DNA from: Geomonas limicola | Lineage (GTDB): Bacteria; Desulfobacterota; Desulfuromonadia; Geobacterales; Geobacteraceae | Length of the DNA: 64,000 nt | Assembly (NCBI RefSeq): GCF_014193675.1 | Contig: NZ_BLXZ01000002.1 | Location: forward strand, 558,001 to 622,000 | Direction: 5' to 3' | Shown here: positions 60,201-64,000 of the stretch, in pieces | Position numbering within the stretch: position 1 is the stretch's first letter | Layout: every line of letters begins with the position of its first letter | The notes under the pieces: model-generated | What the model was told of the DNA's origin: nothing | The model's database searches: none | The model's input: only the letters and a program-made list of their open reading frames with translations | Translations under genes and position numbers: made by a program

Positions 60201-62638
60201 CGGCTCCCGACCTGACCGCACCGGTGGTGGTGGAAGGGCCCATGGTGGTGAACATCTCCGACTCCGGCGCCACCGTGATCTGGAAGACCAACGAACCCTC
60301 CACCAGCGAGGTGACCACCGACACGGGTGGTACCAACTACGCCCTGGTGGCCGACGACACCCTGACCACCAGCCACACCGTCAACCTGACCGGGCTGGAG
60401 GCAACCACCCCGTACAACTACCGGATCGCCTCGAGCGACGGCTTCGGCAACACCATGCGCCAGGGGAACGCGAAGAGCTTCAGCACCCTGGCGGCACCCG
60501 ACCTGACCCCGCCGGTCATTTTGGAAGGGCCGATGGCGCTCAACATCACCGAGCAGTCGGCGCTGATCAGCTGGGGGACCGACGAGCCCTCCGACGGCGT
60601 GGTCGAATACGGCACCTCGGAGGCCCTGGAGCAGGTGGCGAGCCGCACCCAGCTGGTGCGCGGCCACGCCATCGGGCTTACCGGGCTTAACGCCGGCACC
60701 CTCTACTACTACCGGGTGAGCTCGACCGACAGCTTCGGCAACGGCCCGACGCAAAGCCGGGTGGGAAGCTTCACCACCAACGCCTTCCCGGTCTTCAAGC
60801 AGCCGGTGATCACCAAGGCCCCCAGCGTCATCTACCGGACCGACACGACGCTGACCCTCTACTGGGAGACCGACGAGCCCTGCGACTCGGTGGTCCAGTA
60901 CGGCGAGAACGACACCCTGACCGAACAGGTGGCGATCCCCGACCTGGTGACCCGCCACCAGGTGACCATCACCAACCTGAAGCTGAACACGGCGTACAAG
61001 GTGGTGGTCTCCTCGACCAACGCGAGCGGCCGGACCGTGACCGCGGACTCGGGAGAGCGGCGCGCCTACTACGCCCTGAACCTGGTGGGGATCTTGAGCG
61101 ACGCGCTGGTTAACGTCTCCTCGAGCGACACCACCACGCTCTCCCAGGCTGACGTCACCGCACCGGCCATCACGGCGGGACCGGCGGTGAGCGGCATCAG
61201 CGACACCCAGGCGGTGATCACCTGGACCACGGACGAGATCTCCGACTCCCAGGTGAGCTACGGGGCAAGCGGCGGGGCGCTCGGCTTCTCGACCGGTTCC
61301 ATCGAGCAGACCAGGAACCACGTGGTCGTGCTCACCAACCTGGCAGCCAACACCGCCTACGACCTCAAGGTGGGGTCCACCGACCCGAGCGGCAACGGAC
61401 CGACGCTCGCTCCGGCGGGGGGCGGGGTGGTGACCTTCACGACCGCGGCCACCCCGGACCTGACGGCACCGGTGATCTCCAGCATCACCACCCCGGCCTT
61501 GACGGCAAGCCAGGTCACCGTGGAGTGGACGACCGACGAACCGGCCACCACCCAGGTGAAATACGGCCTAAGCCCCTCCGCCCTGAACGGCCAGGCGGCG
61601 GGGAACGGACTCTCGACCGACCACAGCCTCACGCTCGCCTTGCAGTCCGGCACCACCTACTTCCTCTCCGTGGTGGCGGCCGATGCAGCCGGGAATACCC
61701 GGGAGAGCGCGCCGATCAGCTTCACCATGCTCGGCGAGGCGGACACCACCGAACCGAGTACCACCCCCTCCCTCGGCAGCGGCAGCTACCAAGGGGCCCA
61801 GGACGTGGCGCTCACGGCGGACAAGCCGGCGAACATCTACTACACCACGGACGGCAGCGACCCCACGGTCGCCTCGCCGATCTACAACAGCCCGATCCGG
61901 GTGGCCACCAGCAAGCGGCTCGCCTACTTCGCCATCGACGGGTCGGGGAACCAGGAGGTAGCCAAGACCACCTTGCTGATCATCCAGTACCCGATCAGCA
62001 CCGCGACCCCGGACGGCAACGGCAGCCTCTCCTGCCCTGCGCTGGCCAACTCCGGGGAGGCCGCGGTCTGCAGCGCCACCCCGAGCACCGGCTACCAGAC
62101 CGCCTCGGTCACCGGCTGCGGGACCGGCAACCTGGTGGGTGACTCCTACACCACCGGGCTCATCGCCGCCGACTGCACGGTGACTGCGACCTTCGCCCTG
62201 AAGTCGTACCTGGTCACTCCGGCGACCGGCACCGGTTGGAACATCGTGCCGGCCACCGGCCAGAGCGTGAACCACGGCTCGAACACCAGCTTCACGGTGA
62301 CCCCGCAGCCGGGGTACGGGATCCTCGAGGTGACCGGGTGCGGCGGCACCCTGACCGGCACGAGCTACCAGACCGGTGCGGTCACGGCAGCCTGCGCCGT
62401 CACCGTGAACGCAGTGAAACACAGCGGCGGTGGCGTGAACGGACAGCCGCCGACCGTTTCGGACGCCTACAAGGCACTGCAGTCGCTCTCCGGGCGGGTG
62501 CAGCTCACGGCGCAGGAGCAGATCGAGCTGGACGTGGCGCCGCTTGCCTCGAACGGCACCCCGACCGGTGACGGCAAGGTGGACGGTATCGACGTCATCC
62601 ACATCCTCAGGCGCAGCATCGGCATCGGCACCTGGTAA
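45248..62638 (+). CDS. giant secreted multidomain protein with C-terminal dockerin-like module
   Basis: About 5,796 residues. ATG 45248 follows GGAGG and a signal peptide (ends GWAQA, residue 29) starts at once; an upstream start adds 36 residues without a signal. Domain order by residue: FN3 (134-236), IPT/TIG (548-625), CNA/regulatory-like (635-825), chitobiase C-like (837-906), unknown module X1 (918-1015), FN3, X2 (1122-1223), an insert domain (1230-1338), then a second copy of the block up to X4 (ends 2540), MBG/Ig (2547-3035), ten Big-like repeats (3037-3880), nine FN3 (3880-4694), an Ig-like unit, seven phosphatase-type FN3 (4794-5498), a chitobiase-type unit, two bacterial repeats and a dockerin-like end (5734-5796). 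No transmembrane anchor or PEP-CTERM. Likely a surface adhesin or scaffold; function unproven. Confidence 0.85.
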   Translation: MKQESVLSRLFLALVVVSVVLATAGWAQAWSLKGFPVTNNTGKTGRMYLSVQDQWGNPVAGRSGFGAYSSAASTPALRGIPAGTGYTTRAFIDTRGTGFQHANDPSFTFGPYALSGDQVQPITFSQPTPVPAQAPGRPKITPLNGAAIVEFDAPRTPDNLPIADSYNIYWSTDANPGPGNTVGGGELLNITTREPKIVVYNLTNGSTLYFAVSAVNGAGSATSQVSDAVVINPTPGPGASTVQLSVDTSSIAKTSQSALLVVLSDEAHKQLYPNYLKNPADLQSVQIAGVPAGTYKIYAILDLDGSGNLDAPANVSNISENDRLQRGIPIMVDGVSAAVNGPTLKLARRGAGVAVRTGHSRQNGYNTAGLVDNYNLSFRASQADRALANVTLNGGPQVNGPIDLALSPNHGNSGDYELQLPVQARPQVGDSYQLTLSYLDGSVEQRSAAVTGIMDAFTTPLFPVNQTGPDSVAPLFAWNNPGNLAGFLTSSVYSNGFNAEFLQMYSLTAPSQGISYPTGMSSQWSQNLQDLDGNSSYTWNSFTPNASGPRVSGFTPQNGAAGSTLTILGSGFDANPANNQVAIGGMPATVSAATTSMLTVAVPASSGIVTVNVNGITAGSSTPFAVTVPYTVTLTNGADGTSPLSGAAMTLLQNPTSNTLADTSGSATLQVPARPYFSLAFNLDSYLPTHSALTSVTGPVTTSFNLFTATELQARAVAPSAGKGVIVARVQDLSSNATTLPNVAGAVVTATSVLHPDTNYVVKYTNGSTKVALDPALAAQTASDGRFYVVDVEEGDIVTVSATKNGMWFPSRVFLTHAGTVFSGNLKGALTSTASANPKGGSYSVAQSVTLTATDNDNIFYTLDGSDPTISGMLYNGPITVNPSTTLRFVARNKYVAGAVGAVQSEYYGAASSNPPATATGTYSFDSATNTLTLNWTSTNFPCNGPVLGTETETVTTLTDTTMTWGASKPMTFTRSAGTGIVGSWSYTDSSSPAPFQLTLSGDGLVSYSGYPVCSTPGGDTQPPTVPTGVSASLTSTNLVNLFWNASSDNVGVVRYQIFRNGTLVGQPTGAANTTWQDGAVTPGSNYNYSVSACDAANNCSMSSQPAYITVPGTGTGTGQSASASGSYSYDSASRVLSLTWNSSSFPCQGPKVGTETQNVGVLSATSMTWSSQSFSWFRTSGSDGSVLGTWGANDPATGNTYSVTFNSDGTVSANGTIYSCGNATTGASTQVVNNTGNPIYQVLVGNVLFNQNITSCGSGCSTPFYPVPVGNNPVVLQQSAASANLTLGSLGYFDGTKSYAVNIVNAAAPCAELWQRADVGQTFAGDTAKVKLGSTCSGGGSTQAPATPTGLNAMPEGTSQVYLSWNYPADSSLIANYRVYRFEQLVGQPSGAENWWTDTGLTPGASYSYSVAACDANNTCSAPSLPVQVTLAPAPKPRVFPLDGAAFVTLDQNNNTAASVAPSSYDIYWSTTPYPGPSNTTGGGQLLGIPTKKPKVVVYNLTNGSTLYFAVAPSNAGTSTGNATGSVAYSDPVTINPPQSAASTVRVTVDTTGIAKNAPWTPLLVALSDDSSKAIYANYVKVPTDLQSVEIPGVASGTYKIYTVLDLDGKGNVDALANPSNTVELDRNQRPIPITVDGVSATVNGPTLKLAVKNAAVAVGTRHARQSVSATSNGTTTGTAVPASVQDSYSLLFQAARMNKELTGATVESGPQLAGAMTLYPSYDSDSPGHFQMQMQVSQRPKAGDSYRFTLNYADGSSETMNAAVTGVLDSFATPLYPVQQTGPDSLTPTFSWANPGNIASFLSSGVYLNGFNADFLTMSTLSVPYQGYQLYGSSMQWQQSVRDLDGNEAVSFAEFAPSASGPQISGFSPKGGPAGTTVTISGSGFDATPANNRVSFGGMTAQVLTASADTLTVSAPASSGIVTVAVSGISAGSKDNFAATVPFTANLTDGADGTTVLNAATFALAENPQVSTSTGTSGAYTLGVPARPYFSMVFSQQGYYPTYSSLLSLSGNNTSNYSLYNQASLTARGITLAAGKGVIMSRVQDGSSNASSPPNLAGAVVSATSLLHPDQPYVVKYTNGSTNAAQDPAAYGQTASDGRYYVVDVDEGDYVTVTAHKAGMWFQNRVFATHGGAVSSGSIKGYALTSATATPPGGVYSTAQNVTLGATANDLIYYTTDGSDPLLNGTLYTVPLTVTPPTVLKFVARNKYQGLAAGPVQTAAYSTGAQSGTASGTYTFDPASGQLVLNWTASSFSCSGPKLGQEVQTVTSLSASTMTWLDGSLSFSRSAGTPGSLLGTWNIVDQWTNSYTATFNSDNSVSVTGTVYFCDGGNTGGGSTGPDTQSPTIPGNLYAVPSGNGQFTFSWNPASDNVGVTSYNVFRNGNPAAQLPAPGTSWIDAGVTAGTVYSYSVNACDAAGNCSAQAPAIQVISFGSVGQPGTASGQYSYNPTTGVLDWTWSQVNFVCDGPKPGAEVKTISSLTATSMVWASDSTMSWTRPSGTAGSILGTWNGLDSSTGNSFQLTFNSDGTMTGTGTILFCSGYSGGTIMLPQSVTLSAPTQVLYGSQPVSVATSASSGLPVNLTVLSGPATLNGQLLSFTGAGSVVLKASQAGNSSYLAAQTQQTITVAPRPITVTADAKTKVYGSADPPLTFQVTAGSLVGTDAFNGSLVRSAGEAAGNYPIQQGNLSAGPNYQLSFQGAPLAITAKPLVITANNASRPYGAANPANPGFTAPALVAGDQIASLTYGYAASATPTADVGTTHAITPSAAVFAAGSAANYQISYQDGLLTIAGSAAQSVTFSAPSKATYGDLPITLAASASSGLPVSFTLVSGPATLNGSQLSFTGAGNVVLKASQGGNANFAAAADVQQTVAVAARPLLVNADAKAKVYGSPDPALTFQVTGGLVGSDAFTGGLTRSAGEAVGSYPILQGSLSAGPNYQITYQGAAFDVTARPLVITANNATRPYGAPNPANPGFSAPALVAGDQIAALTYNYAGSATATADVGTTHAITPSAAVFGAGSAANYQISYRSGTLTIAGKAEQSISFAPPTAKKFGDAPFTLSAQSSSGLPVSLSVLNGPATLSGNLLSISGAGSISLAANQPGDLNYNPALPVNAVINVAKADQVIVNLALQPASLNVSGTSALSATGGPSGSPVTFVSTTPAVCSVQGNMVHALAAGTCTVVASQEGNLNYNAAQPLSQSLSVGAGGQQIGTPVFNPTVVKVNGSTQVVAQGGASGNPVTFTSATPTVCSVEGNTVHGLTAGSCTVVANQAGNADYQAAPPVSAGIPVGKATQSIGTLSLAPSTLGVGGSATLTASASSSLAVGFTSTTPGVCQVSGSTLSALAAGNCSVVASQSGDANYLAAAPVTQPFTIGKGSQSIGSISLAGTLKLNGTATLVASASSGLGVSFLSTTPDVCQVSGSTLTALASGNCSVAADQVGDANFNPAPQVTQSFTVAKASQNIGTIGFAPASLAVNGTSQLFAQGGASGNPVSFTSLTGGVCQVSGSTVTALAAGSCTVAADQAGNVNYNAATQVTQVIQVAQAAQVINALGFTPNQVQVGGTTQLSATGGASGNPVSFSSLTPAVCSVSGSTLTVAAAGSCTVAADQAGNANYLAATRVTSTIVAGKAGQSISVSTPAPATAPYNGQFTVAATAPGGSVSYSSGSPAICSNTGASFTMLSGAGTCLVLFDQAGGSDFNPAPQVAASVQAVKAAQTISVTTPAPASSSFNGQFTVAASAPGGAVSYSSGSPAVCSNTGATFTMLASTGTCLVQYSQAGSANYAEASQVVSSTTLGKAAQTIGTLSFTPATLSFGTSSQASAQASSGLTVSFSSLTPTVCSVSGTQVTGLKAGTCIVAADQPGNANFQLAPQATQNITVAAQLPGAPGIGSAQAGNTQATVSFQSPASNGGSPITGYTVTAQPGDITARGAASPLTVYGLTNGTAYSFTVTASNAAGTGPASPASNAVTPGTVPNPPTAVQASAGNASAQVSFTPPVDNGGNTIVKYSVLSTPGGFTASGSQSPIIVTGLTNGTAYSFTVSATNAMGSSAPSAPSTPVKPVTVPGAPTGVAATGNNASATVRFLAPADNGGTPVTGFTVTSNPGGVTASGTQSPIAVSGLTNGTSYSFTVTALNLAGSGSASAPSNAVAPSANVPGPPAITQVSGANGSVTVSFSVPVSDGGSPISGYTVTSAPGNLSASGSASPITVTGLMNGTSYNFTVTASNVAGTGVPSAPSAAVVPATVPDPVTAVTASGGNGSATVSFQPPAFSGGSPVTGYLVTASPGNITREGTASPIVVTGLTNGTSYSFTVIARNLKGDAPASPASNSVTPDLAPGVPGAVQAVAGNGSATVSFQAPVANGGSAIAGYTVTSTPGGLTASGAQSPITVSGLANGTAYSFTVTANNATRSGAPSAPSNSVTPATVPGAPVDVVAQGGNGSATVSFAIPASNGGSAITGYTVTATPGGVTASGTQSPIVVTGLINGTAYSFTVTAANAKGTGSASAPSNSVTPLANVPGAPVIGVASAGAGEATVSFTPPVNDGGSAILDYTVTSAPGNLTATGSASPITVSGLTNGVRYSFTVSARNVSGPGAASAASNGVVPDLVPAAPAMGSASADYGIATVSFSAPASNGGTPVLGYTVTSTPGGLSASGTQSPITVRGLTNGTTYSFTVQAVNAKGAGAPSAASNTVTPADATAPAVYLLGIPGALQAADSASTVSVPVLAILAHDNVGITGYQVSTSSAKPAAGAAGWTPTAPASLDIPATPGIHQLYAFAKDAAGNVSDAAGAQVILVPVDTTPPVIISGPTVTLIRDSFAVIEWQTSESATGALSFGQSFPLTGTQTEGNYGINHSLTVSGLTADTTYFASVTATDLSGNGPSLSREISFRTSPAPDTQPPLVTEGPALIGIGPDSATVVWRTNEPAQGSVYYGTATTLGSTQPESGFVTGHSLKLSGLEPQTVYYLKVSASDVLGNGPRESALVSFKTTAAPDLTAPVVVEGPMVVNISDSGATVIWKTNEPSTSEVTTDTGGTNYALVADDTLTTSHTVNLTGLEATTPYNYRIASSDGFGNTMRQGNAKSFSTLAAPDLTPPVILEGPMALNITEQSALISWGTDEPSDGVVEYGTSEALEQVASRTQLVRGHAIGLTGLNAGTLYYYRVSSTDSFGNGPTQSRVGSFTTNAFPVFKQPVITKAPSVIYRTDTTLTLYWETDEPCDSVVQYGENDTLTEQVAIPDLVTRHQVTITNLKLNTAYKVVVSSTNASGRTVTADSGERRAYYALNLVGILSDALVNVSSSDTTTLSQADVTAPAITAGPAVSGISDTQAVITWTTDEISDSQVSYGASGGALGFSTGSIEQTRNHVVVLTNLAANTAYDLKVGSTDPSGNGPTLAPAGGGVVTFTTAATPDLTAPVISSITTPALTASQVTVEWTTDEPATTQVKYGLSPSALNGQAAGNGLSTDHSLTLALQSGTTYFLSVVAADAAGNTRESAPISFTMLGEADTTEPSTTPSLGSGSYQGAQDVALTADKPANIYYTTDGSDPTVASPIYNSPIRVATSKRLAYFAIDGSGNQEVAKTTLLIIQYPISTATPDGNGSLSCPALANSGEAAVCSATPSTGYQTASVTGCGTGNLVGDSYTTGLIAADCTVTATFALKSYLVTPATGTGWNIVPATGQSVNHGSNTSFTVTPQPGYGILEVTGCGGTLTGTSYQTGAVTAACAVTVNAVKHSGGGVNGQPPTVSDAYKALQSLSGRVQLTAQEQIELDVAPLASNGTPTGDGKVDGIDVIHILRRSIGIGTW
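45630..52865 (+). repeat. large internal duplication of the giant protein
   Basis: The block FN3 - TIG - CNA-like - chitobiase-like - X - FN3 - X appears twice, at about 45630-48915 and 49550-52865. Parallel landmarks include YNIYWSTDANPGPGNT and YDIYWSTTPYPGPSNT, VVYNLTNGSTLYFAV in both, ATPSSGIVTV-like PASSGIVTV in both, and YYTTDGSDP or FYTLDGSDP. The copies are clearly diverged at protein level, so the duplication is not recent. An insert domain (48936-49260) lies between them. Confidence 0.75.
48000..52865 (+). repeat. four copies of an unrecognised Cys-containing module (X1-X4)
   Basis: Copies at about 48000-48290, 48610-48915, 51930-52240 and 52560-52865. Each has about 100 residues with the shared pattern G-x-Y-x-[FY]-[DN]-x5-L-x-[LW]-x-W, then FxCxGPxxGxExxxVxxL, TxMxW, GxLGxW (or close), FNSDGxxSxxG, and a final Cys. 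Two Cys per copy suggest a disulfide. It resembles a small lipocalin-like or beta-barrel fold, but I know no named family for it. Confidence 0.7.
52888..54350 (+). repeat. Ig-like plus MBG repeat block (two units)
   Basis: Two tandem units, each an Ig-like segment (SASSGLPVNLTVLSGPATLN or SASSGLPVSFTLVSGPATLN), an MBG-2 segment (AKVYGS or TKVYGS ... NYPIQQGNLSAGPNYQ), and a second MBG segment (KPLVITANNASRPYGAANPA type ending in ANYQISYQDG). MBG domains are common in bacterial surface adhesins. Confidence 0.8.
54358..56885 (+). repeat. ten Big-like tandem repeats
   Basis: Units of about 75-90 residues start with a motif such as SQSIGSISL, TQSIGTLSL or AQTIGTLSF and end with ...GTCTVVASQEGNLNYNAA-type segments. 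Each has a conserved Cys pair (VCSV/VCQV and GTC/GSC). The repetition invites copy-number change. Confidence 0.75.
56886..59327 (+). repeat. nine near-identical FN3 tandem repeats
   Basis: Nine units of about 90 residues (270 nt). Each has a PGAP-type start, GNGSATVSF, a NGGSxITGYTVT strand, GLTNGTSYSFTV and ends NxVTP. The identity between adjacent units is high, so slippage or recombination could change the number of copies. Confidence 0.85.
59629..61740 (+). repeat. seven phosphatase-type FN3 repeats
   Basis: Units start with a [TA]PP or TAP motif, GP, then AxVxWxTxE (for example SATVVWRTNE and GATVIWKTNE) and end with SxTxxSFxTxAxP. The pattern resembles the N-terminal FN3 of purple acid phosphatases, which is frequent in large bacterial secreted proteins. 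Confidence 0.7.
62449..62635 (+). other. dockerin-like module at the C-terminus
   Basis: The last 62 residues read ...VSDAYKALQSLSG..., a linker of LTAQEQIELDVAPLASNG and then GDGKVDGIDVIHILRRSIGI ending in TW. This is the duplicated, Ca2+-type dockerin I pattern (D-A-x-x-A-L-x-x-x-x-G ... D-G-x-x-x-x-D-x-x-x-I-L-R). It would bind a cohesin partner. Confidence 0.75.
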
Positions 62639-62661
62639 GAAACCAACAGGAGGAAGCACAC

Positions 62662-63183
62662 GTGAAGAACAACCTCATCCTCAAGATAGCCCTGGTCCTG
62701 GTGCTTCTGGTACTTGCCGCGTGCGGCGGCGGTGGCTCCTCGGCCCCGCCGGCGGGCAAGACCACGGCCACCGTGACCCTGAACCTCACCGGCTCCCTGC
62801 CGCAAAACGGCGCCATCGCCGGTGCCACCTGCACCCTGGTCCTGCCGGCCAACGTGACGCCGCAGCTCACCAATGGGCTGCCGACCGGCGTGGTAAGCCT
62901 CGCCGGCGTCATGGCCGGGAGCACCATTTCCCCGCTGGTGAGCTACACACCGGCGGGCCAGAACACCCCGGGGAGCCTCGACATCACCATCGCGAGCTCC
63001 GCACTCGCCGGGGTGACCCAGGTGGGGAACATCGCCACCGTCACCCTGCAGCTCGCCAACGGCGCCGAGCCGGCGGCGAACGCCTTCTCGGTCACCAACG
63101 ACCAGGTGGCCGACGCCAACTTAGGCGGCACCGGCGTCATCAACGGCATGGGTGTGGGGATCGCCGGGGTGACCCTGCAGTAG
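62662..63183 (+). CDS. lipoprotein with cohesin-like domain
   Basis: A 173-residue protein starting at GTG 62662 after AGGAGG, 23 bp past the giant gene, so co-translation is likely. The signal sequence ends in the lipobox VLAAC (Cys21) with Gly at +2, favouring the outer membrane. The mature part is beta-rich: TATVTLNLTGSLPQNGAIAG, a CTLVLPANVTPQL strand, GVVSLAGVMAGSTISPLVSY, SLDITIASSALAGVTQVGNI, and a final NAFSVTNDQVADANLGGTG. The order and spacing resemble a cohesin domain, though distant from cellulosomal ones. It probably anchors the upstream protein through its dockerin-like end. The binding is inferred, not shown. Confidence 0.7.
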   Translation: MKNNLILKIALVLVLLVLAACGGGGSSAPPAGKTTATVTLNLTGSLPQNGAIAGATCTLVLPANVTPQLTNGLPTGVVSLAGVMAGSTISPLVSYTPAGQNTPGSLDITIASSALAGVTQVGNIATVTLQLANGAEPAANAFSVTNDQVADANLGGTGVINGMGVGIAGVTLQ

Positions 63184-63201
63184 CAGAGCGTAGCGGTAAT
63201 G

Positions 63202-63236
63202 AAAAAGGGGAGCTCCCATTCGGGGCTCCCCTTTTT
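63202..63236 (+). terminator. terminator after giant protein-lipoprotein unit
   Basis: Near-perfect stem AAAAAGGGGAGC / GCTCCCCTTTTT around an 11-nt loop, 18 bp after the lipoprotein stop. It is bidirectional in shape and also lies past the convergent chemotaxis gene. Confidence 0.85.
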
Positions 63237-63351
63237 GTGCTTCCCGTGATGAGTCATCACGGTCCGAGTTGGAACCAGCTCAGGCAGATCGCGTGCTCCA
63301 GGTTTCCGATCCCCGGTACCACAAGCTCAGCTGAACCCGCTCCCCCACCGC

Positions 63352-64000
63352 TCATACCGCCAGCTTGAACTGGTGGACGATCCCCTGAAGTGACTCTGCC
63401 AACTGGGACAGGTCCGCAGAGGCGGTGGCGGTCTCCTGGGCACCCCTGGTGGTGTCGTCTACCACCGTCGTGATCTGAAGGATGTTGTTGTTGATCTCAG
63501 AGGTCGTGGCAGTCTGTTCTTCCACGGCCGTTGCGATCTGATGTATCTGCAGGGCTACTTCTTGTATCTTGGAGAGGATTTCTTCCAGGGCATCTTCGGA
63601 GCGTTGAGACGCAGCGGTTCCCTTCTCTACCTCGCCAACCCCCTCCGCCATGGCCGCCACGGCTTCCTTGGTCCCATTTTGTATCGCCTTGATCATGTCA
63701 CCTGTTTCCCGGGTCGCCCGCGTCGTCCGTTCGGCGAGCGCACGGACCTCGCTTGCCACCACCGCAAAACCGCGCCCCTGGTCACCGGCCCGTGCGGCTT
63801 CAATGGCGGCATTGAGAGCCAGGAGGTTGGTCTGGTCGGCGATATCCTCGATCGTTCCGATGATGGTGCCGATCTCGGAGCTTTTTGCCCCGAGCTCTTC
63901 CACGGTCCTGGCGGCCTGCTGCACCTTGGTGGCGATTTTAGCCATACCGTCAATGGTTTGCCGGACGACATCGCCGCCGGATTGTGCAGAATCGCTGGCG
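63352..64000 (-). CDS. methyl-accepting chemotaxis protein (C-terminal part, truncated by window)
   Basis: The reading frame is open to the right window edge, so only about 216 C-terminal residues are seen. The signalling tip is [20 protein letters not shown] then [20 protein letters not shown], with helices on both sides ([20 protein letters not shown]). The sensor and membrane parts are outside the window. The C-terminal tail lacks a CheR-docking pentapeptide. It is similar in its signalling region to the receptor at 13.4 kb, but it differs in several positions (for example AVVASEV in place of AVVADEV). Confidence 0.93.
   Translation of the reverse strand, partial: ASDSAQSGGDVVRQTIDGMAKIATKVQQAARTVEELGAKSSEIGTIIGTIEDIADQTNLLALNAAIEAARAGDQGRGFAVVASEVRALAERTTRATRETGDMIKAIQNGTKEAVAAMAEGVGEVEKGTAASQRSEDALEEILSKIQEVALQIHQIATAVEEQTATTSEINNNILQITTVVDDTTRGAQETATASADLSQLAESLQGIVHQFKLAV

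Overview
The window looks like chromosomal DNA of a GC-rich member of the Geobacterales (Desulfuromonadota; Geobacter, Citrifermentans or Geomonas-like). This rests on gene content and synteny, not on a search. The pointers are a NuoB-C-D triple fusion in a complex I operon, a radical-SAM/DUF2344 fusion upstream of RNase G and rplU-rpmA-obg, DUF3015/DUF3332/TIGR04073 envelope proteins, a FliA-type promoter before a chemotaxis receptor, HcpR-like palindromes, and a dockerin/cohesin-like surface pair. No prophage, transposase, CRISPR array, rRNA or tRNA was recognised.

Layout. 1-3.8 kb: an AsmA-like DUF748 protein, then a run of small stress-type proteins (DUF3309, DUF6496, a YflT-like glycine-zipper protein, a hemerythrin-like protein and a hydrophilic 60-mer). 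3.8-7.4 kb (minus strand): a DUF4105 envelope protein, DUF3015, a DUF3332 lipoprotein and TatA. 7.5-18 kb: an orphan response regulator, uvrB, pcnB, a CorA-like transporter, a methyl-accepting chemotaxis protein, a YgbA-type protein with a His/Gly-rich ferredoxin, a 2-Cys peroxiredoxin, a tandem TIGR04073 pair and a secreted Lys/Ala-rich protein. 18-26 kb: a housekeeping block of TIGR03960/DUF2344 radical SAM protein, rng, purT, a Rieske protein, rplU, rpmA and obgE.

25.9-40.5 kb (minus strand): a complete complex I operon in the order nuoA, nuoBCD (one polypeptide), nuoE, F, G, H, an ankyrin-repeat gene, nuoI, J, K, L, M, N. It has a visible sigma70-like promoter and ends at a bidirectional terminator shared with obgE. 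40.6-44.9 kb: a protein with an MshEN/T2SSE-N domain but no ATPase, a GreA/GreB-family factor with a start-codon puzzle, a small unknown protein, a Bcp peroxiredoxin, a stretch of dispersed intergenic repeats and an M50-like membrane protein.

45.2-63.2 kb: the most unusual part. A 17.4-kb gene encodes a secreted mosaic of about 5,796 residues. It has a large duplicated N-terminal half, four copies of a Cys-containing module of about 100 residues that I do not recognise, MBG and Big-like repeats, nine near-identical FN3 repeats, seven phosphatase-type FN3 repeats, chitobiase-type modules and a C-terminal dockerin-like module. It is followed after 23 bp by a small outer-membrane-type lipoprotein whose mature part resembles a cohesin domain. 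My working hypothesis is a two-gene surface-display system in which the lipoprotein holds the giant protein on the cell through a cohesin-dockerin contact. The window ends inside a second chemotaxis receptor.
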